A DNA stretch of 64,000 bases from Nitrospirillum viridazoti. Its GTDB lineage: Bacteria; Pseudomonadota; Alphaproteobacteria; Azospirillales; Azospirillaceae. Where the stretch lies: assembly GCF_007827975.1 (NCBI RefSeq), contig NZ_VITT01000012.1. One strand, given 5' to 3'. Below, one piece after another: positions 25,906 through 33,804 of this stretch (the stretch's first letter is position 1; every line of letters begins with the position of its first letter). The translations under genes were made by a program, and so were the position numbers. Below the pieces are notes generated by a model, which was not told where the DNA came from, made no database searches, and worked only from the letters and a program-made list of their open reading frames with translations.

Positions 25906-28221
25906 ATGCCACGCGTGATCAAGGTTTTCGATGCGTCGGCGCAGGCCTTGGCGGCCCTGCCCGGCGTCCGCCTGGTGCGGGACTACCCCGCCTTCCGCAT
26001 CGTCGAGGTGGATGGAGACACCGCAGCCGCGGCCGTGCTGGCCACCGGCCTGACCGAAGACATCAGCGCCCTGTACACGCTGAGCATGGCCAACACAGGC
26101 GCCGCCCCCATTGACACCGCCGTTCCGCGCGTGGCCCCCGACGGCAGCCATGAGGCCCACCCGGCTTATGAGGACCAGGCGGCCCTGCCGCCGGGCGCCC
26201 ATCACTACATCGTCCAGTTCGTGGGCCCCATCCAGGATGGTTGGCTGGCCGCCGTGGCGGCGACGGGGGCGGAGGTGGTGGAGCCCTATCAGCACTTCGC
26301 CATCATCGTCCGCGCCACCGCCGACGAGGCGGGCGTGCTCAGCCAGTTGGACATCGTCCGATGGGTGGGCCACCTGCCCTATTCCGCCCGCCTGATCCAT
26401 GAGATCGACGTGCTGGCGGCACCGCCGGTGCCGGGCGCGCAGCATGGCCACGCCCTGCCGGACGCCTATACGGTGGAGTTCTTCGGCGCCGCCCAGGCCC
26501 GGCATCACCAGACCGATGTCGCCGCCGCCGGCTTCACCATCCTGGAGGAAGCGCCGGGCAGTTCCCTGCTGGTGGTGGAAACGACGACGCCGGGCGAGGG
26601 CAGCCTGCGCGACAAGCTGCTGGCTCTGGCCCAGGTGCACGGGGTGAAGCGCATCGGCCGCCATGTGCTGCCCATGCCGTCCACCGACCAGGCCACCCGC
26701 ATCATCGGCTCGGCCAACATACTGACGGACTCCATCGGCCTGGGACTGAGCGGTGCCGGCGAGGTGGTGGCGATGTGCGACACCGGCCTGGATTCAGGCG
26801 ATCCCGCCACCATCCACCCGGACTTCGCCGGCCGCGTCCTGGCCCTGGAAAGCTATCCCATCAGCCCCAGCTACGCCTCGCGCATCAACAACCCCGGCGC
26901 GGACGATGGCCCTGCCGACGTCAACCGCGGCCACGGCACCCATACCGCCGGGGCCCTGCTGGGGGATGGCACCGCCAGCGCCGAGCTGGCCAACCTGGCC
27001 GGCCCGGTGCGCGGCCTGGCCTATAAGGCGCAGGTGGTCATGCAGGCGGTGGAACAGTTCCTGGACTGGAAACCCGTCGACGGACAAACCCCGCCACCGC
27101 CCTATTCCCTGGCCGGCCTGCCCAGCGACCTGAAGGTGCTGTACAGCGCGGCCTACGGCAAGGGCGCCCGCATCCATTCCAATTCCTGGGGCGGCGGCAC
27201 CAAGCAGGCCTATAATTCCTACTGCACGGACATCGACACCTTCATCTGGAACAATCCGGACTTCTGCATCGTCTTCTCCGCCGGCAACGACGGCGCGGAT
27301 AATGACGGCGACGGCCGGATCGATCCCGGCAGCGTCACCCCGCCCGGCACGGCCAAGAACTGCATCACCGTGGGCGCCTGCGCCAACAACCGGCAGGGCA
27401 TCGCCCTCACCAATGGCGCCAAATGGGGCGCCAAGGCCGCCCCGGTCGACGCCCTGGTGGCGGGAGGCCCCGACCAGATGGCCCCCTTCAGCAGCCGGGG
27501 CCCCACCCAGGACGGGCGGATAAAGCCCGACGTGGTGGCCCCGGGCACCTTCATCCTGTCGACCCGGTCGCAGCGGCTGGCCAGCTACAACGGCCAGACG
27601 CCCTATTACGCCCCCGCCACGCCTTTTTACATGTACGAGAGCGGCACCAGCACGGCGGCACCGCTGGTCGCCGGGGCGATCGCCCTGATCCGCGAATATC
27701 TGCGCACCCAGGCGGGCTTCCCGGCGCCTTCCGCCGCCCTGCTGAAGGCCGCGCTCATCGCCGGCGCGGTGCCCTTGGGCGGAACGGATGGCCCGGTGCC
27801 GGACATCAACCAGGGCTTCGGTCGCGTCCACCTGGATACCATCCTGGCGCCGGCGGCCCCCCTGCGCGCCACCTTCCTGGACGGCCACAGCGTCGCCACC
27901 GGCGACCTTTACCAACACAGCCTGCAGGTGGTGGTGGACGGCAACCCCTTGCGGGTGGTGATGGCCTACAGCGACTATCCCGGCGCCAGCCTGGTGAACA
28001 ACCTGAACCTGGTGCTGCGCGGGCCTGACGGCTCCACCCTCACCGGCAACGCCGGATCCGGCGGCCAGGGCCCCAATAGCCAGACGATGGACAGCGCCAA
28101 CAATGTCGAGGCCATCGCCGTGCCAGCGGCGGCGGCCGGCACCTGGATCGTCCAGGTGATCGGCGCCAACGTGCCCCAGGGGCCGCAGCCCTTCGCCCTG
28201 GCCCTGCTGGCCGCCAGCTGA
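25906..28221 (+). CDS. S8 family serine peptidase (subtilisin-like, KP-43 type)
   Basis: This 771-residue peptidase has the complete S8 triad: Asp292 in MCDTGLDSGD, His343 in RGHGTHTAGA and Ser582 in ESGTSTAAPLVAG, with oxyanion Asn461 in FSAGNDG. Residues 1-270 are a long N-terminal region, and about 640-771 form a beta-sandwich (VVMAYSDYPGASLVNNLNLV) like the C-domain of KP-43 alkaline proteases. There is no Sec signal peptide; the N-terminus (MPRVIKVFDASAQALAALPG) is soluble. Either it is cytoplasmic or it leaves by another route. GGGGGAACC precedes the ATG. It is convergent with glnK. Confidence 0.92.
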   Translation: MPRVIKVFDASAQALAALPGVRLVRDYPAFRIVEVDGDTAAAAVLATGLTEDISALYTLSMANTGAAPIDTAVPRVAPDGSHEAHPAYEDQAALPPGAHHYIVQFVGPIQDGWLAAVAATGAEVVEPYQHFAIIVRATADEAGVLSQLDIVRWVGHLPYSARLIHEIDVLAAPPVPGAQHGHALPDAYTVEFFGAAQARHHQTDVAAAGFTILEEAPGSSLLVVETTTPGEGSLRDKLLALAQVHGVKRIGRHVLPMPSTDQATRIIGSANILTDSIGLGLSGAGEVVAMCDTGLDSGDPATIHPDFAGRVLALESYPISPSYASRINNPGADDGPADVNRGHGTHTAGALLGDGTASAELANLAGPVRGLAYKAQVVMQAVEQFLDWKPVDGQTPPPPYSLAGLPSDLKVLYSAAYGKGARIHSNSWGGGTKQAYNSYCTDIDTFIWNNPDFCIVFSAGNDGADNDGDGRIDPGSVTPPGTAKNCITVGACANNRQGIALTNGAKWGAKAAPVDALVAGGPDQMAPFSSRGPTQDGRIKPDVVAPGTFILSTRSQRLASYNGQTPYYAPATPFYMYESGTSTAAPLVAGAIALIREYLRTQAGFPAPSAALLKAALIAGAVPLGGTDGPVPDINQGFGRVHLDTILAPAAPLRATFLDGHSVATGDLYQHSLQVVVDGNPLRVVMAYSDYPGASLVNNLNLVLRGPDGSTLTGNAGSGGQGPNSQTMDSANNVEAIAVPAAAAGTWIVQVIGANVPQGPQPFALALLAAS

Positions 28222-28229
28222 ACGGAAAA

Positions 28230-28260
28230 GGGCGGCGCCCCCAAGGCCGCCGCCCCTCTC
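28230..28260. terminator. GC-rich hairpin between convergent subtilase and glnK
   Basis: GGGCGGCG (28230-28237) pairs with CGCCGCCC (28248-28255). The following CTCTCCTTC is only weakly U-rich. Confidence 0.45.
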
Positions 28261-28349
28261 CTTCAACCTGTCCGGACAACACCGTTCCCAACGCCAGCCC
28301 GGGGTCTGATCGCGGGCTGGCCGGTGCCGTGCGTCCTTGACCGGCAGCC

Positions 28350-28688
28350 TTACAGCGCGTCGGTGTCGGTCTCGCCCGTGCGGATACGGACGGCTTGCGC
28401 CAGTTCCAGCACGAAGATCTTGCCGTCGCCGATCTTGCCGGTGTTGGCGGCGGCCTGGATGGCCTCCACCGCCTTGTCGGCCAGATCGTCGGGCACGGCC
28501 ACTTCGATCTTCATCTTGGGCAGGAAGCTGACGGCGTACTCGGCGCCCCGGTAAATCTCGGTCTGGCCCTTTTGACGGCCATAGCCCTTGACTTCGGTGA
28601 CGGTCAGGCCCTGGACCCCCAGACCGGTCAGGGCGTCGCGCACCTCATCCAGCTTGAAGGGTTTGATCACCGCGATAATGAACTTCAT
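28350..28688 (-). CDS. glnK: PII signal-transduction protein (GlnK/GlnB family)
   Basis: This is a 112-residue PII protein. It has the conserved MKFIIAVIKPFKLDEVRDAL start, Tyr51 in the T-loop (RGAEYAVSFLPK) as the uridylylation site, and the C-terminal TGKIGDGKIFV and AVRIRTGE motifs. PII reports glutamine, 2-oxoglutarate and ATP/ADP, and it blocks AmtB when nitrogen is plentiful. It lies downstream of amtB on the same strand, 155 bases away. Linkage to amtB favours the glnK name, but glnB cannot be excluded. Confidence 0.93.
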   Translation of the reverse strand: MKFIIAVIKPFKLDEVRDALTGLGVQGLTVTEVKGYGRQKGQTEIYRGAEYAVSFLPKMKIEVAVPDDLADKAVEAIQAAANTGKIGDGKIFVLELAQAVRIRTGETDTDAL

Positions 28689-28843
28689 CAGACCACTCCC
28701 TGATTGGACATTCGTGATCGCCGGGGGCGGGGTCGGCCGGGTCAGTCTACCATCCCCGACCGACGTCCGTTCCCACGGATCCGCTTGGACTTCAGTCCCT
28801 TAGGGATAGCTTGGCCATCCTCCTCGGGATACGCAACCAAGGC

Positions 28844-30259
28844 TTAGTGGATGGACTCGCCGTGCAAAGCGATGTCCAGGCCGTCGCGCTCGATGTCTTC
28901 ATCGACACGCAGGCCGATCACCAGGTCGATCACCTTCAGCAGCACGAAGGTGATGACGCCGCACCACACGATGGTGAAGGCCACACCTTCCAGCTGGGTG
29001 ATGACCTGGGCGGCATTGCCCTCGATCAAGCCCAGCTTCGTGTCCGGCGCGTCCTTCAGCGTGGCGGCGAAGGCGCCCTCGCTGTTGGCCACGGCCATCT
29101 TGGCGAATACGCCGGTCAGGATGGCGCCGACGATACCGCCGATGCCGTGCACGCCGAAGGCATCCAGGCTGTCGTCATAGCCCAGGGCCTTCTTCAGCGA
29201 GGTGGCGGAGAAGAAGCAGATGATACCGACGGCGATACCGATGGCGAAAGCGCCGACGGTATCGACGAAACCGGCGGCCGGGGTGATGGCCACCAGACCG
29301 GCCACGGCACCCGAGATGATGCCCAGAACCGAGGGCTTGCCCTTAACCGCCCACTCGACGAACACCCAGGCCAGCGCCGCCGCAGCGGTGGCCACCTGGG
29401 TCACGGTCATGGCCATGCCGGCGCGCGGACCGGCCGTCAGGGCAGAACCGGCGTTGAAGCCGAACCAGCCCACCCACAGCAGCGAGGCGCCGATGAGGCT
29501 CAGCACCAGGTTGTGCGGGCTGAAGTCGGCGTTGGGGTAACCCTTGCGCTTGCCAATCACCAGGCAGGCCACCAGGCCGGCGATGCCGGCGTTGATGTGC
29601 ACGACGGTGCCGCCGGCGAAGTCCAGCACGCCCAGCTTGGCCAGGTAGCCATTGGGGTGCCACACCGTGTGGGCGATGGGGGCGTAGACGACCAGCGACC
29701 ACAGCGTGATGAAGATCAGCATGGCCGAGAACTTCATGCGATCGGCGAAGGCGCCGGTGATGAGCGCCGGCGTGATGATCGCGAAGGTCATCTGGTACAT
29801 CATGAACACCGGCTCCGGGATCGTCGGGGCCAGGGCGTGGGTACCGGTCGGGTCCATGCCCGCCAGCAGCACGCGGCTGAAGCCGCCGATGAATTCCTTC
29901 GCGTCGGCGGCGTCGCTGGCCGCGGAGAAGGCCAGGCTGTATTCGACCAGCGCCCACAGCACGGTCACCAGGCAGGTGATGGCAAAGCTCTGCATCACCA
30001 TGGCCAGCACGTTGAACTTCCGGACCATGCCGCCGTAGAACAGCGCCAAGCCGGGAATGGTCATCATCAGCACCAGGGCGGTGGACGTCAGCATCCACGC
30101 CGTGTCGCCCCCACTGATGGTGGGCGCGGCGGGCGCCGCAGCGGCGGCCGCAGCCGCGGCGGGTGCCGCGGCATCCTGAGCGAAGGCCAGCGCCGGCGCC
30201 ATGCCGGCCAGCGCCATCACCATCAATCCAAGTAAACGGTTCCCAAGCAAACGGTTCAT
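28844..30259 (-). CDS. amtB: Ammonium transporter AmtB
   Basis: This 471-residue Amt protein has a cleavable signal peptide (NRLLGLMVMALAGMAPALAF) and eleven expected membrane helices. The twin histidines of the pore are present: one in DFAGGTVVHINAGIAGLV and one in AFGVHGIGG. I chose the ATG at 30259 because GGGGAG lies just upstream; the open frame extends much further without coding character. Gene order is amtB then PII, the reverse of the common glnK-amtB. A porin gene diverges from it. I found no good sigma-54 site on this strand in the upstream 340 bases. Confidence 0.95.
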   Translation of the reverse strand: MNRLLGNRLLGLMVMALAGMAPALAFAQDAAAPAAAAAAAAAPAAPTISGGDTAWMLTSTALVLMMTIPGLALFYGGMVRKFNVLAMVMQSFAITCLVTVLWALVEYSLAFSAASDAADAKEFIGGFSRVLLAGMDPTGTHALAPTIPEPVFMMYQMTFAIITPALITGAFADRMKFSAMLIFITLWSLVVYAPIAHTVWHPNGYLAKLGVLDFAGGTVVHINAGIAGLVACLVIGKRKGYPNADFSPHNLVLSLIGASLLWVGWFGFNAGSALTAGPRAGMAMTVTQVATAAAALAWVFVEWAVKGKPSVLGIISGAVAGLVAITPAAGFVDTVGAFAIGIAVGIICFFSATSLKKALGYDDSLDAFGVHGIGGIVGAILTGVFAKMAVANSEGAFAATLKDAPDTKLGLIEGNAAQVITQLEGVAFTIVWCGVITFVLLKVIDLVIGLRVDEDIERDGLDIALHGESIH

Positions 30260-30933
30260 CTGGCTCCCCATTCCCGTTCGTTTAAGCCGGTTCCGGTACC
30301 CCCAGGTCTGCCCCCGGGAACCGATCCGGCCATCAGCCAACCGTCCCCTCCTTTCAAAGTTCGTGCCGCAGTGCGAACAAGGCCCCGGGATGGCGGGAAT
30401 GCTGGCCCCCATACCCCCACAGGCCACCCCCATTTGTTGCCGAAAGGTTAAAAAATCCGCACGCTTTTCCGGCTGATCGCCTGGCACCACAGGTCATTGC
30501 CCATATTTAAGGCATTTCTCACTTTGCCACAGCTTGTGGTTTCAGCTTATTTTTGAAGCTGTTTCAAGCGGCTGGGCCTAATGGTTGCGGTAACCGGTTC
30601 TGGGCGAAACGTACAATTTCGTTCCACGCCTAAAAATCGTGCATATTTTTTCAAATTTCCCTGCGCCGGCACAACTTATGGAAACCAGTTTCACTCCAAA
30701 TATCGTTTCTTACAACTTCTTAGCGTAAAAACAGCCTCAACAGGCCGAGGCTTGGCAAATCAACCTTTTGTGGCTGCTTCCATTGGACTGCGGCCAACCG
30801 CCTCAGGCGCCTGCGATCAGGACACCGCCTTATTTTCAGGCAGTGGGGGGCGGTTGGCATCGATCTTGCTGCGACGCAATACGCAGTCATCGCCTACATA
30901 AAACAATCAACAAGCCTCACGGAGAATAAAACA
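30260..30933. other. Long AT-richer divergent region amtB / porin
   Basis: This 674-base region has no supported gene; a 106-codon plus-strand open frame (30581-30901) lacks a ribosome-binding site and any known motif. It contains one convincing sigma-54-type promoter for the porin (30854-30870). Otherwise I recognise only CAGCTT/AAGCTG, an inverted repeat near 30545, and general AT-richness. No NtrC palindrome was found by eye. Confidence 0.75.
30854..30870 (+). promoter_or_regulatory. Candidate sigma-54 promoter of the porin gene
   Basis: TTGGCATCGATCTTGCT matches TTGGCACG-N4-TTGCW closely. GG (30856-30857) and GC (30868-30869) are exactly ten bases apart. The predicted start is near 30881, giving a leader of about 50 bases before the ATG at 30934. 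Confidence 0.7.
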
Positions 30934-32274
30934 ATGGCCTCAGTTCGGGAGATTGAAGTCGATTGTCCGCTTGCCACCCGCACGCCGGCCCCGCGCGGAC
31001 GCACCACCAAGACCGTCCTGCTGGCGGCCACCGCCGCCGCGGCCATCAGCCTGATGGTGGGCCTGTCCGCCATCGCCACGCCCGCGCTGGCGCAGGAGGC
31101 GGCCCCCGCCGACGCCGCCGCGGCCCCGCCGGGCATCAAGTGGTCCGCCTATGTCGAGGCCGGCGCCACCTTCAATAGCAACGGCCCCACCGGCGGCACC
31201 AATTACGGTCACCTGTTCACGGACAAGACCAACCAGCTGGTCCTGAACCAGCTGTCGGGCACCGTTTCCAAGGATCTGGACCCCAAGGCCGAAGGCTTCG
31301 ACTGGGGCTTCAAGGTGCAGGGCTTCTACGGCACCGACGCGCGCTACACCCATTTCCTGGGCATCCTGGACACCGGCATCAAGGAACGCACCCAGTTCGA
31401 CCTGGTGGAAGCCAACGTCCTGCTGCACTTCCCCAGCCCCGGCGCCGGCGGCCTGGACCTGAAGGTGGGCGCGTTCTCCACGCCGCTGGGCGCGGAGGTG
31501 ATCGCCGCCCCGTCCAACCTGCTGTACAGCCACAGCTACATCTTCAACTTCGGCCTGCCGCTGAAGCACACCGGCGCCCTGGCCACCCTGCACCTGACGC
31601 CGGACATCGACCTGTACGGCGGCGTCGACAGCGGCGTGAACACGACGCTGAGCGACGGCGACAACAACGGCGCCGCAGCCGGCATCTTCGGTATCGGCCT
31701 GAACAACCTGGTGGACGGCAAGCTGACCGTGCTGGCCTTGACCCACGTGGGCCCGGAAAACCCCAGCCTGAAGGCGCCGCTGGGCTATGCCGACGCCAAC
31801 CACGAGAACCGCTGGATCAGCGACATCACCGCCACCTTCAAGGCGACGGACGAGCTGACGCTGATCACCGAGCTGAACTACATCAAGGACGACCTGTTCA
31901 ACGTCGACGGCGGCGGCATCGCCCAGTACGTCAGCTACACCCTGTCGCCGGAACTGACGGCCACCCTGCGCGCCGAATGGTGGCGGGACGGCCACGGCTT
32001 CTTCGTGGCGGCCTTCCCCGGCAACCGCGATTTCGTCTTCCTGGAGAAGGGCGAGCCGCTGGAGAAGGGCGCCATCGGTCCCGGGGTCGGCACCAGCTAT
32101 GGCGAGCTGACCCTGGGCGTAACGTGGAAGCCGGCGGACCTGGGCCTGCTGGACGGCCTGACCCTGCGGCCGGAGGTGCGTTACGACAAGGCCAACCACG
32201 CCGCCTACGACAACCTGACCAAGGACGACCAGTTCACGTTCGGTGTTGATTTGATCCTGCCTTTCGGCGGTTGA
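30934..32274 (+). CDS. OmpL-like beta-barrel porin (BBP2 family)
   Basis: This 446-residue protein has a signal peptide (TVLLAATAAAAISLMVGLSA, cleavage near ALA-QE) and a beta-barrel with motifs typical of the BBP2/OmpL-like porins: GFDWGFKVQGFYGTDARYTH, VEANVLLHFP and GLTLRPEVRYDKANHAAYDN. It ends FGVDLILPFGG. GGAG lies ten bases before the ATG. It diverges from amtB-glnK and has a sigma-54-type promoter, which suggests nitrogen-dependent expression of an outer-membrane channel for ammonium or other nitrogen compounds. That role is inference. Confidence 0.85.
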   Translation: MASVREIEVDCPLATRTPAPRGRTTKTVLLAATAAAAISLMVGLSAIATPALAQEAAPADAAAAPPGIKWSAYVEAGATFNSNGPTGGTNYGHLFTDKTNQLVLNQLSGTVSKDLDPKAEGFDWGFKVQGFYGTDARYTHFLGILDTGIKERTQFDLVEANVLLHFPSPGAGGLDLKVGAFSTPLGAEVIAAPSNLLYSHSYIFNFGLPLKHTGALATLHLTPDIDLYGGVDSGVNTTLSDGDNNGAAAGIFGIGLNNLVDGKLTVLALTHVGPENPSLKAPLGYADANHENRWISDITATFKATDELTLITELNYIKDDLFNVDGGGIAQYVSYTLSPELTATLRAEWWRDGHGFFVAAFPGNRDFVFLEKGEPLEKGAIGPGVGTSYGELTLGVTWKPADLGLLDGLTLRPEVRYDKANHAAYDNLTKDDQFTFGVDLILPFGG

Positions 32275-32291
32275 TCCGTTAGTATGGGTGC

Positions 32292-32321
32292 GGGCGGGCG
32301 GTTCCTTGGGGCCGCCCGCCC
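32292..32321 (+). terminator. Hairpin after the porin gene
   Basis: GGGCGGGCGG (32292-32301) pairs perfectly with CCGCCCGCCC (32312-32321), ten pairs with a ten-base loop. CTCATGATT follows, so there is no U-tract; it may act as an mRNA 3' end. Confidence 0.45.
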
Positions 32322-32569
32322 CTCATGATTAAAAACGAATGGGATCCGACGCCGGCAAAAGCCCGCGTCCGTATTGTTTTCGCATTTTTGATCTGGCCGC
32401 TTGTGGCCATGGGTACCCCCTTGCGCTCTGGCCCCTTTGCGTCCCGCGGGATGCCCAAGGACGCCGGATGGGTGCATCAGGTCCTTGAATGTCCGTATTG
32501 GGGTCGCGCGCGGAGGCGTGTTTGCTGACAGGTTTGCCGGTATCCTTGGCTATCGAGCCCCCACCCGCC

Positions 32570-33781
32570 ATGACGGTTCCCACCCCGGCCGCGCTGGACA
32601 TGCCCGTCCCCCCCGAACCTCCCACCCCGATGGTCGCCGCGGTTCAGGAGGCGGCGCCCGCGGAGGCCGACACCGCCAATCCCGAAGACCGTTATCGCCG
32701 CCTGTTCGAGCAGGCGCCCTGGGGCCTGTTCCAGACCACGGTCGACGGCCGCTACCTGGATGCCAACCCGGCGCTGGCCCGGCTGTACGGCTATGACAGC
32801 CGCGAGGACATGCTGGGTACCTTGACCGACATCGGCGTGCAGCTTTATGTCGACGCCGGCCGGCGCGAGGCCTTCGTGGCGGAGATGCGGGCACGCGGCG
32901 TGGTCCAGGGCTTTGAGTCCCGCATCCGCCGCCGCGACGGCACCATCATCTGGATTTCCGAGACCTGCCGCGAGGTGCGCGACGCCAACGGCCAGCCCCT
33001 TTATTACGAAGGCACGGTGGAGGAGATCACCACCCGCAAGGAGGCCGAGCAGGCCCTGCGCGCCGCCAATGAGAAGGCCCAGCGCGCCAATGAGGCCAAG
33101 GAGCGTTTCCTGGGCCTGGTGACCCATGAGCTGCGCACGCCGCTGCACGCCATCCTCGGCTTTGGCGACCTGATCGGCCAGCTGGACCAGGATGAGGTGG
33201 CAGAGCGCGACGACTATCTGCGTGAGATCACCAGCGCCGGCAACCGCCTGCTGCGCACCATCAACCGCTTGCTGGACTATACCCGCCTGGCGTCGGGCTC
33301 CATCGACAGCGAGCTGCAGCTGATCGAGCTGGAGTCCTTCGTCACCCGTCTGGTCCGTCAGTTCGGCGGCGGGCGGGACAAGCGCGTGCGCGTCCGGCAC
33401 GACGCGGAAACGACGGCGCCCTGCGTGCTGGAGATTGATGGCAATCTGCTGAACCGCGCCCTGACCGAGCTGCTGACCAATGCGCTGACCTACTCCCCGC
33501 CCGACCAAGCGGTGGTGGTGGAGATCGGCCAGCGACAGGAGGGTGTCATCCTGCGTGTCATCGACCAGGGCCGCGGCATGTCACCGGAGGAGCTGCAGGC
33601 CGCCGCCGTGCCTTTCGGCAGCGTCATCCTGCAGGCACGCGCGCGTCAGCAGGGCCTGGGGCTGGGCCTGCCCATCGCGCAGGGCATCGCCAGCATGCTG
33701 GGCGGCCACCTGGATCTGGCCAGTTCCCTGCTGAACGGCACCGTCGCCACCCTGCATCTGCCGGCGCCGGCACCGCGTTAG
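32570..33781 (+). CDS. Cytoplasmic PAS-domain histidine kinase
   Basis: This 403-residue soluble sensor kinase comprises a PAS domain (about 41-155, with YLDANPALARLYGYDSRED), a HisKA domain with phospho-acceptor His186 in LVTHELRTPLHAI, and a HATPase_c with LTELLTNALTYSPP (N box), DQGRGM (G1) and GLGLGLPIAQGIASMLGG (G2). No membrane helix is present. The start is uncertain: I chose the ATG at 32570, since the 27 codons from an in-frame ATG at 32489 look non-coding. It is convergent with the hybrid kinase, 23 bases apart. It has no receiver of its own; a partner could be the single-receiver protein nearby. Confidence 0.88.
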   Translation: MTVPTPAALDMPVPPEPPTPMVAAVQEAAPAEADTANPEDRYRRLFEQAPWGLFQTTVDGRYLDANPALARLYGYDSREDMLGTLTDIGVQLYVDAGRREAFVAEMRARGVVQGFESRIRRRDGTIIWISETCREVRDANGQPLYYEGTVEEITTRKEAEQALRAANEKAQRANEAKERFLGLVTHELRTPLHAILGFGDLIGQLDQDEVAERDDYLREITSAGNRLLRTINRLLDYTRLASGSIDSELQLIELESFVTRLVRQFGGGRDKRVRVRHDAETTAPCVLEIDGNLLNRALTELLTNALTYSPPDQAVVVEIGQRQEGVILRVIDQGRGMSPEELQAAAVPFGSVILQARARQQGLGLGLPIAQGIASMLGGHLDLASSLLNGTVATLHLPAPAPR

Positions 33782-33804
33782 ACTTCATACGGCCCCTGGG
33801 GGAT

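Noticed and set aside
30481..30520. A possible sigma-54 promoter for amtB (TGGCACC with a later TTGCCC)
   Set aside because: It is on the plus strand, away from amtB, and GG to GC spacing is 13 bases, not 10.
30260..30600. NtrC or NifA binding sites upstream of amtB
   Set aside because: I looked for TGCACC-type palindromes and TGT-N10-ACA and found none that were convincing.
30581..30901. A 106-codon plus-strand frame before the porin
   Set aside because: It overlaps the sigma-54 promoter, lacks a ribosome-binding site and shows no domain.
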